Origin: Paenibacillus rhizovicinus | GTDB lineage: Bacteria > Bacillota > Bacilli > Paenibacillales > Paenibacillaceae | Assembly (NCBI RefSeq): GCF_010365285.1 | Contig: NZ_CP048286.1 | Location: forward strand, 916,001-980,000 | Direction of reading: 5' to 3' | DNA: 64,000 nucleotides | Shown here: positions 1-8,985 of the stretch, one piece after another | Layout: each line of letters begins with the position of its first letter | Numbering within the stretch: position 1 is the first letter of the stretch | The notes under the pieces: model-generated | What the model saw: the letters and a program-made list of their open reading frames with translations, nothing else | Database searches by the model: none | Told to the model about the DNA's origin: nothing | Program-made: the position numbers and the translations under genes

Positions 1-404
1 CCGCTGCGTTCACGGGCGGCTTGCCATGGAAAGCTGCCGCCATTGCCGCCGTGCTCAGCTGGGGCGGCTTGAGCGCCCTGCTGCAAGCCGGAGCGGCCAT
101 ATCGGGCACCGGCCTCACCTTGCGGTCGTTAGCCGCAGCTCGCCTCCTGCACAGCGCCACGGCTTTCGTGCTGATGCTTACGTGCTGGAAACCCATTACC
201 GTCATGATGAGCGGCCTGTCTCCCGCCGCCGCGACCTTTGCCTGGCGGTACGAAGAAACGGGTCCCGGTCCGTCTGGCGTCATTCGTGCCAGCGACTTGC
301 ATTCTTTATGGCCCTATGCGCCGCTGCTTCTTCTCGTATTCATCTGCACGATGACGCTGCTCGTCTGCGTATCCGCAGCAACAGCGAAGCTGAAGCTCCG
401 CTAG
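1..404 (+). CDS. ylbJ: Sporulation integral membrane protein YlbJ, C-terminal part
   Basis: This reading frame is open from the left edge (first whole codon at base 3), so only about the last 134 residues are present. The visible part has the YlbJ-type segment TGGLPWKAAAIAAVLSWGG followed by two hydrophobic segments, one near the middle and one near the C-terminus, which suits a polytopic membrane protein. YlbJ is needed for normal spore cortex and coat formation in Bacillus. The identity is supported by position: it ends 4 bases from convergent coaD, and ylbJ, coaD and rsmD are neighbours in Bacillus. The N-terminal gate domain lies outside the window. Confidence 0.75.
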   Translation, partial: AAFTGGLPWKAAAIAAVLSWGGLSALLQAGAAISGTGLTLRSLAAARLLHSATAFVLMLTCWKPITVMMSGLSPAAATFAWRYEETGPGPSGVIRASDLHSLWPYAPLLLLVFICTMTLLVCVSAATAKLKLR

Positions 405-408
405 TTCG

Positions 409-927
409 TCACGCTTCGGAATATTTCGCAATCAGCGCCGACTGCACTTCCGGCGGGACCAAATCCTGCACATTGCCGTGGAACATCGCGATTTCCTTGA
501 CGATGCTGGAGCTCAAATACGAATATTTCGGGTTCGTCATCATGAAGATGGTTTCGATATCCCCGTCCAATTGATGATTGGTCGAAGCCATTTGCAGTTC
601 ATATTCGAAATCCGTTACGGAGCGAATGCCGCGCACGATGACATGCGCTTCCTTGGACTTCAAGAAATTGACGAGCAAATCGCGGAAACTATCAATGGAC
701 ACATTTGGCAAATCCTGCGTGACATCGGCAAGCAGCTGCTTGCGTTCGTCCACGCTGAACAACGGTTTCTTGCTCGTATTGTTCAGGACCGCCACGATTA
801 AATGATCATACTGCTTGGCTGCGCGGCGGATAATATCCAAATGTCCGCATGTCACAGGATCGAAACTGCCGGGATACACCGCGACGCGCCGTGCCGGAGA
901 TCCTGTTGTCGATGTCGTTGCTGCCAT
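409..927 (-). CDS. coaD: Phosphopantetheine adenylyltransferase
   Basis: CoaD transfers AMP from ATP to 4'-phosphopantetheine, the fourth step of coenzyme A synthesis, in the cytoplasm. The 172-residue protein has the nucleotidyltransferase start VAVYPGSFDP at residues 15-24, the T-x-G-H motif (TCGH, residues 26-29), the conserved VRGIRSVTDFEYE segment and the SSSIVKEIA motif near the end. Family members are about 160 residues; this one has an extra 12-residue Thr/Ser-rich N-terminus. The ATG is preceded by GGAGGA at 7 bases. The gene starts 3 bases after rsmD, so the two are co-transcribed and its ribosome binding site overlaps the end of rsmD. Confidence 0.95.
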   Translation of the reverse strand: MAATTSTTGSPARRVAVYPGSFDPVTCGHLDIIRRAAKQYDHLIVAVLNNTSKKPLFSVDERKQLLADVTQDLPNVSIDSFRDLLVNFLKSKEAHVIVRGIRSVTDFEYELQMASTNHQLDGDIETIFMMTNPKYSYLSSSIVKEIAMFHGNVQDLVPPEVQSALIAKYSEA

Positions 928-930
928 ATT

Positions 931-1524
931 TTATTCCTCCGTTACTCCAACCGTTTCAATAGACGCTTCGCCTGCATCGTAGCGGTAAATCGTTACCGCC
1001 GTATCTCCGTATTCCGAATGCTTGAGCTGCCGGTAATGCGCAACCGATTCCGGATACCGATGCTCCGCGTCATGCTCGACGACGACCGTCGCGTCTTCCT
1101 CCAGCAAACCGCGAGTCGCCAGCTCCGTCATCAGATCGTCCATGTCCTTCATCCGGTAAGGCGGATCGAGAAAGACCAGGGCGAATTTCAGATCCCGTTT
1201 CGCCAGCGCCTTGACCGCCCGGACGGCATCCGTCCGATAAATCTCCGCGCGATCCGACAAGCCGGCAGCTTGCAGGTTCTGCTTGATGACCTCGATGCTC
1301 GCTCCTTCCAGATCGATAAAGACGGCGTTATCCGCGCCTCTGCTCATGGCCTCGATGCCGAGACCGCCTGTGCCGGCAAACAAATCAAGCACGGAGCCGC
1401 CGTCGAAATACGGACCGATCATGCTGAATATCGCTTCTTTGACTTTATCGGTCGTCGGGCGCGTGTTCTTGCCCGGCACCGCTTTTAAAGAACGGCCTTT
1501 GGCCGTGCCTGCGATTACTCTCAA
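931..1524 (-). CDS. rsmD: 16S rRNA (guanine(966)-N(2))-methyltransferase RsmD
   Basis: RsmD methylates G966 of 16S rRNA on assembled 30S subunits, using S-adenosylmethionine. The protein begins LRVIAGTAKGRSLKAVPG, then RPTTDKVKEAIF, the SAM-binding loop VLDLFAGTGGLGIEA and the catalytic motif FLDPPY, all in the order known for RsmD/YlbH. I place the start at a TTG whose next residues, RVIAG, match the family start. A longer frame reaches upstream but adds non-conserved residues. An AAGGGG stretch precedes the TTG by about 11 bases; a GTG 21 bases upstream is the alternative. It lies directly upstream of coaD as in Bacillus. Confidence 0.92.
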   Translation of the reverse strand: MRVIAGTAKGRSLKAVPGKNTRPTTDKVKEAIFSMIGPYFDGGSVLDLFAGTGGLGIEAMSRGADNAVFIDLEGASIEVIKQNLQAAGLSDRAEIYRTDAVRAVKALAKRDLKFALVFLDPPYRMKDMDDLMTELATRGLLEEDATVVVEHDAEHRYPESVAHYRQLKHSEYGDTAVTIYRYDAGEASIETVGVTEE

Positions 1525-1688
1525 TGCTGCTGCTTCCCCTTTCACGACCAAACAGGTTACATACGGTAAGTATCGTAACACATTTCATCCGAGGTGTTAA
1601 AGATTTGGTTGCTCGCTTAACTTATTTGCAAGATTCGCAAGCATGCCGGCATCATGCTCTTGATCATCCATACCTGCCAGCAAGGTCA

Positions 1689-1724
1689 AAAAAAGCGTTT
1701 CGCCGCCTGGGCGAAACGCTTTTC
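1689..1724 (-). terminator. Rho-independent terminator of the opp operon
   Basis: A perfect 10-bp stem (GCGTTTCGCC with GGCGAAACGC) and a 5-base loop start about 10 bases after the stop of the last transporter gene. On the minus strand the stem is followed by a run of seven T residues. The plus strand also reads into T residues, so it may work in both directions. Confidence 0.85.
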
Positions 1725-1733
1725 TTCTAATAA

Positions 1734-2702
1734 TTAGGCATAATGGCAAGCTGCCCAATGGTTCGGTTCCACTTCGCGGAATGCCGGCACCTCCGCCGCG
1801 CATTTCTCGGTTGCGAACGGGCAGCGCGTACGGAACGGGCAACCGCTTGGCGGATTGACCGGACTTGGCAGATCGCCGGATAATACGATGCGTTCTTTGT
1901 TCGACACGACGTCGAGATCCGGAACCGGAATCGCCGACATCAAAGCTTTCGTGTACGGATGCTTCGGATTGGCATAGAGTTCTTCGCTTTCGGCGAGTTC
2001 CACCATTTTACCCAAATACATAACGGCTACGCGGTCGGAGATATGCTTGACCATCGCCAGGTCATGCGCGATGAACAAGTAGGTCAACCCGAAATCGCGC
2101 TGCAAATCTTGCAGCAAGTTAACGACCTGCGCCTGGATCGACACGTCCAATGCGGAAATCGGCTCATCGCAGACGATGAATTTCGGATTTACCGCCAAGG
2201 CGCGCGCAATCCCGATCCGCTGCCGTTGACCGCCGGAGAATTCGTGCGGATAACGCGATGCGTGTTCCGAACGAAGGCCGACGCGGTCGAGCAAACGCTC
2301 GACTTGCAATTTCCGTTCTTTGCTGCCATGGGCCAACCCGTGGATATCCAGCGGCTCGGCAATGATATTCTCGACCGTCCAACGCGGATTAAGCGATGCG
2401 TACGGATCCTGGAACACCATCTGCATTTCGCGGCGCAGTGCTTTCAGCTTCGCGCCTTTCGCTTTCATGATGTCCTGGCCTTGGAAGTTTACGGCTCCCG
2501 CGGTAGGTTCATAAAGGCGAAGAATCGTGCGGCCCGCCGTCGACTTACCGCAGCCGGACTCGCCGACCATGCCGAGCGTCTCGCCTTGGCGGATGCCGAA
2601 GCTCAGGTCATTGACGGCTTTCAGCGTCTGATTGCCGCCGACCTGGAAATATTTTTTCAAGTGATCGACTTCGATCAACACATCGTTGTTTTTGCTAATC
2701 AT
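1734..2702 (-). CDS. oppF: Oligopeptide/dipeptide ABC transporter ATP-binding protein (OppF/DppF type)
   Basis: This is the second ATPase of a peptide importer; it binds and hydrolyses ATP on the cytoplasmic face with the OppD partner. The 322-residue protein has Walker [11 protein letters not shown]-loop [11 protein letters not shown], signature SGGQRQR, Walker B FIVCDEP and the H-loop histidine in IAHDLAMV. The C-terminal extension contains the cysteine cluster [15 protein letters not shown] that marks Opp/Dpp ATPases. It overlaps the upstream ATPase gene by 4 bases, which suggests coupled translation. Substrate (oligopeptide, dipeptide or nickel) cannot be decided from sequence alone; the gene symbol follows the operon layout. 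Confidence 0.9.
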   Translation of the reverse strand: MISKNNDVLIEVDHLKKYFQVGGNQTLKAVNDLSFGIRQGETLGMVGESGCGKSTAGRTILRLYEPTAGAVNFQGQDIMKAKGAKLKALRREMQMVFQDPYASLNPRWTVENIIAEPLDIHGLAHGSKERKLQVERLLDRVGLRSEHASRYPHEFSGGQRQRIGIARALAVNPKFIVCDEPISALDVSIQAQVVNLLQDLQRDFGLTYLFIAHDLAMVKHISDRVAVMYLGKMVELAESEELYANPKHPYTKALMSAIPVPDLDVVSNKERIVLSGDLPSPVNPPSGCPFRTRCPFATEKCAAEVPAFREVEPNHWAACHYA

Positions 2703-3706
2703 GCGCTAGCACCCTCCTTGCAGGCTGGGTCGTGGAGCCAGCATCTAGCGGCTTGCGTCTCGCTGATCGGGTAGTTCACCGGATCGTTGTCCACGCAAAT
2801 GCGCATCGCTTCGTCGCAGCGCGCGCAGAATGCGCAGCCCTTCGGCGGAGCGGACATGTCCGGCGGCGTACCGTGAATCGGGATAAGCGGTTCGCTTTTG
2901 CTATGATCCAGACGCGGCAGCGAACGCAGCAAGCCCCGCGTATACGGATGCTGAGGGTTTTTGAAGATTTCTTCCTTCGTACCGGTCTCGACCACTTTAC
3001 CGGCGTACATGACGACGACGCGGTCGCAAGTTTCCGCGACGATGCCGAGATCATGCGTAATGAGAATGATGGACGTGCCCGTCTTCTCCTGCAGTTCTTT
3101 CAACAATTGCATGATTTGCGCCTGAATCGTCACGTCGAGCGCCGTCGTAGGTTCATCGGCGATCAGCAGCGACGGATTGCACGCCAGGGCAATCGCAATC
3201 ATAACCCGTTGACGCATACCGCCGGAGAATTGATGCGGGTATTGGCGCACGCGATCCGTAGCATTCGGAATGCCGACCAGCGTCAGCAATTCAGCCGCGC
3301 GATCCGTAGCCTGCGATTTCGTCATGTTCTGATGTTTAACCAGCACTTCGGAAATTTGGCGGCCGACCGTCAGCGTCGGATTCAGCGACGTCATCGGATC
3401 TTGGAAAATCATCCCGATCTCATGACCGCGGATGGCTTCCATCTCCTTCTCGGACTTCGCCAGCAGATCCTGACCCATGAATTCGATGGAGCCTTGTTTG
3501 TATTCGCCCGGAGGCGTCGGAATCAAACGAAGAATCGATTGCGCCGTAACGCTTTTACCGCTGCCCGACTCCCCGACGATCGCCACGGACTCGCCGCGTT
3601 TCACGTCCAGACTGACGCCGCGCACCGCTTGAACCTCTCCGCCGCGCACGTGAAACGAGATATGCAAATCGGTAATGCTTAAAATCGGATCGTTCATAGA
3701 GCTCAC
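2699..3706 (-). CDS. oppD: Oligopeptide/dipeptide ABC transporter ATP-binding protein (OppD/DppD type)
   Basis: This is the first of the paired ATPases of the importer. The 335-residue protein has Walker [10 protein letters not shown]-loop [12 protein letters not shown], signature SGGMRQR, Walker [15 protein letters not shown] and ITHDLGIV containing the H-loop. The C-terminal oligopeptide/dipeptide domain carries the cysteine-rich [18 protein letters not shown] hydrolysis by this subunit and OppF drives the OppB/OppC channel. The start is an ATG preceded by GGGAGTGAG, 11 bases after oppC ends. The ORF ends inside the start of oppF. Confidence 0.9.
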   Translation of the reverse strand: MSSMNDPILSITDLHISFHVRGGEVQAVRGVSLDVKRGESVAIVGESGSGKSVTAQSILRLIPTPPGEYKQGSIEFMGQDLLAKSEKEMEAIRGHEIGMIFQDPMTSLNPTLTVGRQISEVLVKHQNMTKSQATDRAAELLTLVGIPNATDRVRQYPHQFSGGMRQRVMIAIALACNPSLLIADEPTTALDVTIQAQIMQLLKELQEKTGTSIILITHDLGIVAETCDRVVVMYAGKVVETGTKEEIFKNPQHPYTRGLLRSLPRLDHSKSEPLIPIHGTPPDMSAPPKGCAFCARCDEAMRICVDNDPVNYPISETQAARCWLHDPACKEGASA

Positions 3707-3717
3707 TCCCAGCGCTG

Positions 3718-4635
3718 TTATTTTTTCATTTTCGGATCGAATGCGTCCTGCAAACCATCACCGAAAATATTAAAGGCAAGCATCGTGATACTGAGCAGCG
3801 CAGCCGGGATAAGCATCAACCACGGATACAAGGTCCACGAAGACAAAGCTTCGCCGATCAAGGAACCGAGAGAGGCTGCCGGCGACTGAACGCCCAGACC
3901 CAAGAAACTCAGGAACGCTTCGGAGAAGATCGCCGACGGCACCGACAAGGTAACCGTAACGATAATCGGACCTAGCGTATTCGGAATCAGATGTTTAAAC
4001 AGGATACGCGCGTTGCTCGCGCCCATCGATTGGGCAGCCAACACGTATTCTTGCGTTTTCAGCTGAAGAATTTGACCGCGGACGATCCACGACATCGTAA
4101 TCCAGCCCGTAATCGACAAGGCGATGATGATGGTCGTGAGGGACGAGCCCATAACGACGCTGAGCAAAATCACGACGAGCAGATGCGGAATGGCATACAG
4201 CATTTCGGCGATTTTGTTCATGACGCCGCCGACGCGCTTGCTGGCATAACCCATGATACCGCCATAAATGATACCGATGAGCAAATCGAACAATGCGGCC
4301 GCGACGCCGACTGTCAAGGAAATACGGACGCCCATCCACACGCGCGTAAATAAATCGCGTCCTAGATTGTCCGTTCCGAACCAATGCTTGGCCGAAGGCG
4401 ATGCAAAGGTATTATCCAAATCGTTCGTATACGACGTATACGGCGAAAACATCGGACAAACGATGGCAAGCACCGTAATTGCGACGAGAATATACAAACC
4501 GGTCATGGCCCAGCGGTTGCTGCGCAGCCTTGCCCAAGTAATTTGCCAAGTTGATCGGCTTTCGGTTGCGATAACCTCGGCCTCGGAATGCTTTTGTTCC
4601 AGCTTTTCGAACGGCGACGGAGCAGTTTGACTCAT
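3718..4635 (-). CDS. oppC: Peptide ABC transporter permease (OppC type)
   Basis: This is an inner-membrane channel subunit of the peptide importer. The 305-residue protein has a cytoplasmic N-terminal stretch of about 35 residues, the OppC N-terminal membrane segment with RLRSNRWAMTGLYIL, the FGTDNLGRDLFTR motif typical of OppC/DppC and five further hydrophobic segments. The coupling-loop region reads AAQSMGASNARILFKHLIPN, the EAA-like motif that contacts the ATPases. It ends with FGDGLQDAFDPKMKK, a typical OppC tail. Its start overlaps the end of oppB by 4 bases. Confidence 0.92.
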   Translation of the reverse strand: MSQTAPSPFEKLEQKHSEAEVIATESRSTWQITWARLRSNRWAMTGLYILVAITVLAIVCPMFSPYTSYTNDLDNTFASPSAKHWFGTDNLGRDLFTRVWMGVRISLTVGVAAALFDLLIGIIYGGIMGYASKRVGGVMNKIAEMLYAIPHLLVVILLSVVMGSSLTTIIIALSITGWITMSWIVRGQILQLKTQEYVLAAQSMGASNARILFKHLIPNTLGPIIVTVTLSVPSAIFSEAFLSFLGLGVQSPAASLGSLIGEALSSWTLYPWLMLIPAALLSITMLAFNIFGDGLQDAFDPKMKK

Positions 4636-5567
4636 GGTTTAACTACACCCCCGCTCAGTTTAATGCGTGGATCTACGAAAATGTACAGAATATCTGTCAC
4701 GAAACGCGCAGCCATCAGAATGACAGCATAGAAAATGGTGATCCCCATAATGAGCGTGTAATCACGATTCATAACGCTGTCTACAAAGTAGGCTCCTAAG
4801 CCCGGAAGACCGAAAATCTGTTCAACGACGACAGAACCGGTAATAATGTTAGCGGTCATCGGTCCCAAATAAGTGACGACCGGCAAGATACCGTTACGCA
4901 AACCGTGTTTCCAAAGAATGGCTCTTGGCGTCAAGCCTTTAGCCTTAGCTGTACGAATATAATCGGAAGTCAACACTTCCAGCATGGTAGAGCGGGTAAG
5001 ACGGGCAATAAAAGCAATCGGGAGCGTCGACAGCGCAATCGTGGGAAGCACATAGTCGATCGGACTTTCCAATCCGGCCACGTGGAAAATCGGTACTTTA
5101 ACGGCCAAAAAATATTGAATCATGGATCCAATAACGAAGTTAGGCACCGAAATGCCGATAACGGCCAGCATCATCGCTGAATTATCGACCAATTTTCGAT
5201 GACGCAGTGCTGCCATCATCCCCAGATAAATACCTACGATAACCGAAATGATAACGGCAAAAATACCGATTTTGGCCGATGTGCCAAAGGAATCCGTAAT
5301 GATGCTCGTAACCGTACGATTTTGACTTTTCATGGAAAGTCCCAAATCGAATTGAAGCAATTTCTTCATGTACACCAAATATTGTTCGCCGAGCGGTTTA
5401 TCCAATCCGTAATGCGCCATAATGTTCGCTTTAATTTCCGGTGGAATAGCCTTCTCTTGGGTGAAAGGGTCCCCAGGGACTGCTTTCATTAAGAAGAAGG
5501 TTGCGGTGGCTAGAATAAGAAGGGAAAACACGATGTTGACAAGTTTACCACCCAAGTACCGAACCAT
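4632..5567 (-). CDS. oppB: Peptide ABC transporter permease (OppB type)
   Basis: This is the other channel subunit of the importer. The 311-residue protein opens with RYLGGKLVNIVFSLLILATATFF split over the first membrane helix. It then has the periplasmic-type loop with VPGDPFTQE and the Opp-typical AHYGLDKPLGEQYL, followed by five more hydrophobic segments. The ATPase-contact loop is YIRTAKAKGLTPRAILWKHG. It lies between oppA, 82 bases upstream, and oppC, which it overlaps. A stem-loop sits in the gap to oppA. Confidence 0.92.
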   Translation of the reverse strand: MVRYLGGKLVNIVFSLLILATATFFLMKAVPGDPFTQEKAIPPEIKANIMAHYGLDKPLGEQYLVYMKKLLQFDLGLSMKSQNRTVTSIITDSFGTSAKIGIFAVIISVIVGIYLGMMAALRHRKLVDNSAMMLAVIGISVPNFVIGSMIQYFLAVKVPIFHVAGLESPIDYVLPTIALSTLPIAFIARLTRSTMLEVLTSDYIRTAKAKGLTPRAILWKHGLRNGILPVVTYLGPMTANIITGSVVVEQIFGLPGLGAYFVDSVMNRDYTLIMGITIFYAVILMAARFVTDILYIFVDPRIKLSGGVVKP

Positions 5568-5591
5568 CTAAGCACTCTCCAATCATAGAGA

Positions 5592-5624
5592 AGGGATATA
5601 TATGGGTGTACCACATATATCCCT
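5592..5624 (-). promoter_or_regulatory. Stem-loop between oppA and oppB
   Basis: An inverted repeat pairs AGGGATATAT with ATATATCCCT, plus three inner pairs after one mismatch, around a 5-base loop. It lies in the 82-base gap between the binding-protein gene and the permease genes. There is no T-run on the minus strand. It therefore fits an mRNA processing or 3'-end stabilising hairpin, or a leaky terminator, that lets oppA be made in excess over the membrane subunits. That role is inferred from other binding-protein operons. Confidence 0.6.
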
Positions 5625-5649
5625 ATGTCCCCTGTATTCTTATTGCGTA

Positions 5650-7272
5650 TTATTTTTCGATCGTAATATGCGAGTAGTCGACGTTGCCACTGTAATCCAC
5701 GACGTAGTTTTTCACGTATGGTTTGATCAGCTGCGCGGACGAGTAGTAGTAGAGCGGCATGATCGCCATGTTATCTTGGATCAAGATTTTCTCTGCTTTC
5801 GCCATCGCGTCTACGCGTTTTTGTTGATCGTTCGTGCTGTATGCTTCTTTAACGAGCGCATCGTATTCAGCGTTCTTGAAGCCGATGTCGTTGTTGCCGC
5901 CTTTGGACGTGAACATATCGATGTATGTCATCGGATCGTTATAATCCGCGCCCCAACCTGCACGAGCAACGTCGTAGTTCAGGCTTTGACGGTTTTTCAG
6001 GAAGACTTTCCATTCTTGCTTCTCGAGCTTCACGTCGATGCCGAGGTTCGTTTTCCACATGTCGGCGATCGCTTGAGCCACTTGCTCGTGCGTGCCTTCG
6101 TTGAAGGAAAGCGAGAATGCAGGCATTTTCGTCATGCCTTCTTCAGCAAGACCTTCTGCAAGCAATTGTTTTGCTTTTGCAACGTCTTCTGTGAAGTAGT
6201 TGTCTTTCACTTCCGTACGATACTCGCCGCTCACGCCGTGAATACCTGTCGATACGAAGCCGAATGCCGGTACTTGACCCGCTTTCGTAACTTTATCCAC
6301 GAGGTCTTGGCGGTTGATCGCCATCGAAAGCGCTTCGCGGACTTTTGCGTTATCGAAAGGCTTCTTCGTGTTGTTGAAGTTATAGTAGTACGTGCTTGCG
6401 ATACCTTTGATGGAAAGCTCTTTGTTGTTGTCTGCGCGGTATTTCGCGATTTGTTCCGTCGGGATGCTGCCTGTCGGAGCGCCTGCCCAGTCAAGCTGGC
6501 CTGTTTTGTACATGCTCAGCTCGGTATTCGGATCTTTAACCATCGCGAACTTAACGCTAGTCAGCTTGATGTTGTCTTTGTCCCAGTAGTTTTCGTTCGG
6601 AACGAGTTCGATCGAATCGCCGTGTTTCCACGATTTCATTTTGAACGGACCGTTACCTACATAACCGGCAGCTTCTGCGAACGTCGAATCTTTATGCACA
6701 GGGTAAGCCGTGAAGAAAGCCGCGATGTTCAGGAAGTAAGGCGTCGGGTTTTCGAGCTGCACGACCAATGTTTTGTCGTCCGTAGCTTTTACGCCGAGTT
6801 GGCCCGGATCCGTGATGTGATCAGGGTTGTCCTGAGCGATGTTATAGTTTTGACCATTTTTAATGTAATAGAGCTGGTAAGCATATGGAGCTGGAGGATT
6901 CAGGTTTGGATCGAGCGTGCGTTTCCAAGAATTCTCGAAATCCTGAGCCGTTACTTTATCTCCGTTGGACCATTTGGCGTTATCGCGCAGATGGAACGTG
7001 TACGTTTTGCCGTCAGCGGATACATCCCATTTCTCGGCAACGCCTGGAACGATGTTTCCGTCCTTGTCCATGCGAGTCAAACCTTCGAACAGACCGGACA
7101 ACACAGTGAAGGATACTTGATCCTGCGCTTGCGCGACGTCAAGACTTGGCGGTTCGGTCGTAAGATTCATCCGGAACGATTGACCGGATCCCGATCCGCT
7201 CTTCCCGCAGGCAGATAGAATTCCTGTCAGGACCAGCATGAGTGAAACCAAAAGCAGCATTTTCTTTTTCAT
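5650..7272 (-). CDS. oppA: Oligopeptide-binding lipoprotein (OppA/DppE type)
   Basis: This is the extracellular solute-binding lipoprotein that captures peptides for OppBCDF. The 540-residue protein has a lysine-rich start (MKKKM), a hydrophobic core and the lipobox LSAC with the lipidated cysteine at residue 22. A Gly/Ser linker and a family 5 binding-protein fold follow, including the early segment LTTEPPSLDVAQAQDQ. The late segment AGWGADYNDPMTYIDMF is typical of OppA. It is the first gene of the operon; a promoter lies about 60 bases upstream. A GGAGG lies upstream of the ATG with a longer than usual gap of about 13 bases. Confidence 0.92.
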   Translation of the reverse strand: MKKKMLLLVSLMLVLTGILSACGKSGSGSGQSFRMNLTTEPPSLDVAQAQDQVSFTVLSGLFEGLTRMDKDGNIVPGVAEKWDVSADGKTYTFHLRDNAKWSNGDKVTAQDFENSWKRTLDPNLNPPAPYAYQLYYIKNGQNYNIAQDNPDHITDPGQLGVKATDDKTLVVQLENPTPYFLNIAAFFTAYPVHKDSTFAEAAGYVGNGPFKMKSWKHGDSIELVPNENYWDKDNIKLTSVKFAMVKDPNTELSMYKTGQLDWAGAPTGSIPTEQIAKYRADNNKELSIKGIASTYYYNFNNTKKPFDNAKVREALSMAINRQDLVDKVTKAGQVPAFGFVSTGIHGVSGEYRTEVKDNYFTEDVAKAKQLLAEGLAEEGMTKMPAFSLSFNEGTHEQVAQAIADMWKTNLGIDVKLEKQEWKVFLKNRQSLNYDVARAGWGADYNDPMTYIDMFTSKGGNNDIGFKNAEYDALVKEAYSTNDQQKRVDAMAKAEKILIQDNMAIMPLYYYSSAQLIKPYVKNYVVDYSGNVDYSHITIEK

Positions 7273-7326
7273 TCTTTAGAGCCCGCCTCCATGTTTCAAA
7301 TGTATAATTTTTTAAACCTGTAGCCA

Positions 7327-7355
7327 ATCATACATCGGATTTAGCAATTTGTAAA
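7327..7355 (-). promoter_or_regulatory. SigA-type promoter of the opp operon
   Basis: On the minus strand TTTACA (7350-7355) and TATGAT (7327-7332) are separated by 17 bases. Each hexamer differs from consensus at one base. The -10 element lies 55 bases upstream of the oppA ATG. The AT-rich 100 bases further upstream could hold regulator sites; I recognise none. Confidence 0.6.
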
Positions 7356-7480
7356 ACAGTTTTTGAACACTTGTAAAGATTTGCTATCTCATGATGTCAA
7401 TTAACTTCACATTTATGTAACAGGTAATGAATTCACGTTCATTCCATCTGTTTTTACCTTTAACATTATATCCGTAACGC

Positions 7481-7518
7481 AAAAAAACACCGCAGGCCAA
7501 ATTATGGCTGCGGTGTTT
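7481..7518 (-). terminator. Terminator downstream of the PrsA-like gene
   Basis: The inverted repeat AACACCGCAGGCC / GGCTGCGGTGTT has one internal mismatch and a short AT loop. On the minus strand it is followed by seven T residues, which makes a good intrinsic terminator 30 bases after the foldase gene. Confidence 0.85.
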
Positions 7519-7546
7519 CTGCATTGAACGTATAGCTATAGCTTAT

Positions 7547-8773
7547 TTATTGACCGGCTGCTGCGTTGTTCGCTGCACCTGTCTCGGTCGTTGTTGCATC
7601 TCCTGCGGCGCCTGTAGCTGTATCCGTAGCAGCCGCATCGTCTTTCGCAAGCGTATTCGTGATTTTAGCTTTCGACTTCACATCGTCCAGCCATGCCGTC
7701 GACAATTCAGACACTTTGTCGCGTACGAGCTGTTCCTTGATTTCTTCTTTCTTATCAGCCAGCGTCGCCGCTTTGGCGTCTTTGTGATCCGTTACTTTAA
7801 TGATGTGGTAACCGAATTGCGTTTTTACCGGTTCCTTCGTCGTTTCGCCGACTTTAAGCGCGAATGCCGCTTTCTCGAACGCCGGGTCCATGACGCCTTT
7901 GCCGAAGAATCCGAGATCCCCGCCTGCATCTTTGGAGCCGTCCGTCGATTTCTCTTTCGCCAGCGTCGCGAAGTCAGCGCCTTCGTTCAACTGTTTCAGG
8001 ATCGCATCCGCTTCTTCTTTCGTAGCGACAAGAATATGCGATGCTTTCACTTCTTCAGCTTGATCGTACTTTGCTTTGTTGGTTTTGAAATAATCTTCGA
8101 TATCCTTTTCCGTAACTGTCGCTTTCGGCTCCAGGATTTTGCGAATCGTCAGCTGCATCGGCGTTTGCGCCTTCAGATCGTCAAGCGTCATGCCGTTTTG
8201 CTGCAAGGCGCTTTCGAAATCCGCTTCTGTCGGGAATTGCTTCTTGATATAATCGATTTCTTTGTTGACATCCGCATCCGTAATCTTAACGCCGGCTTTG
8301 TCGGCTTCTTGATTGATCAGCTCTTCTTGGATCATGTTCTCTACGGTTTGCGAGCCGCCAAGCTTCACCATTTGATCATAAAGCTGGTCTTTGGTAATGG
8401 ATACGCCGTTGACGGATGCGACCGACTTCTTGTCCGAACCGCCGCCGAACGGAGGCTTGACCAGCACGACAATCAGAATGAGCGCCAAACCGAGCGAAAT
8501 GTACATCCACGATTTGCCGCCGCTTCTTGCCGGGGCACCAGGCGCATGACCCGCAAATACCGAATTGTTTCTTTCTTCCCGCTCTTCCTCTTCACGATCC
8601 TCGGCAGCATCTTGCTCAAGCTCCTGGTCATGCGTATTTGCGGAACTATAATTTGTTTCTTCGCGGTCGTGCGCAAGCTCTTGCGTCGATTCTTCTGTAT
8701 CGGCACCCGCCTTGTTATCTTGCTCCAACGAAAGTTCGTTGTCTTGCTTCAAATCTTTCTCTTTCTCGTTCAA
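7547..8773 (-). CDS. Membrane-anchored PrsA-like peptidyl-prolyl cis-trans isomerase
   Basis: This is a predicted extracytoplasmic foldase of the PrsA/SurA parvulin group, helping exported proteins to fold. The 408 residues fall into four parts. First is an acidic, Glu/Asp/Asn-rich N-terminal tail of about 85 residues. Then comes one membrane segment (WMYISLGLALILIVVLV, about 90-106) and a SurA-N-like helical domain (about 115-240). The parvulin domain follows, with VKASHILV, GGDLGFFGKG and QFGYHIIKV (about 240-340). A Thr/Ala-rich tail ends the protein. There is no lipobox, so unlike Bacillus PrsA it should be a type II membrane protein with a cytoplasmic tail. The start is TTG, preceded by AGGGAG at 8 bases. 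Confidence 0.85.
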   Translation of the reverse strand: MNEKEKDLKQDNELSLEQDNKAGADTEESTQELAHDREETNYSSANTHDQELEQDAAEDREEEEREERNNSVFAGHAPGAPARSGGKSWMYISLGLALILIVVLVKPPFGGGSDKKSVASVNGVSITKDQLYDQMVKLGGSQTVENMIQEELINQEADKAGVKITDADVNKEIDYIKKQFPTEADFESALQQNGMTLDDLKAQTPMQLTIRKILEPKATVTEKDIEDYFKTNKAKYDQAEEVKASHILVATKEEADAILKQLNEGADFATLAKEKSTDGSKDAGGDLGFFGKGVMDPAFEKAAFALKVGETTKEPVKTQFGYHIIKVTDHKDAKAATLADKKEEIKEQLVRDKVSELSTAWLDDVKSKAKITNTLAKDDAAATDTATGAAGDATTTETGAANNAAAGQ

Positions 8774-8985
8774 TTTGAAATCTCCCTTCCGTCATTAGCA
8801 GTCGTCTTTTCTCTACTGTGTCACTATATCAGATAAAATATCGGCAAACCTTAAGAAAAGATAAAAGATGAAAAAAATAAAAAATTGTCGTTTGCGATGA
8901 AACGCGCAGCGCTTTCGCCGTCCATTGCGCTTCATACCGGAGAAATACAAATCAGAATAAGTTGTAACTTTGGCATTCATGTTTA

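Noticed and set aside
5602-7218. A long open frame of more than 500 codons on the plus strand opposite oppA
   Set aside because: It is antisense to a clear lipoprotein gene, has no conserved motif and no ribosome binding site; it arises from codon bias in high-GC coding sequence. The same applies to long frames opposite the PrsA-like gene and the sulfatase.
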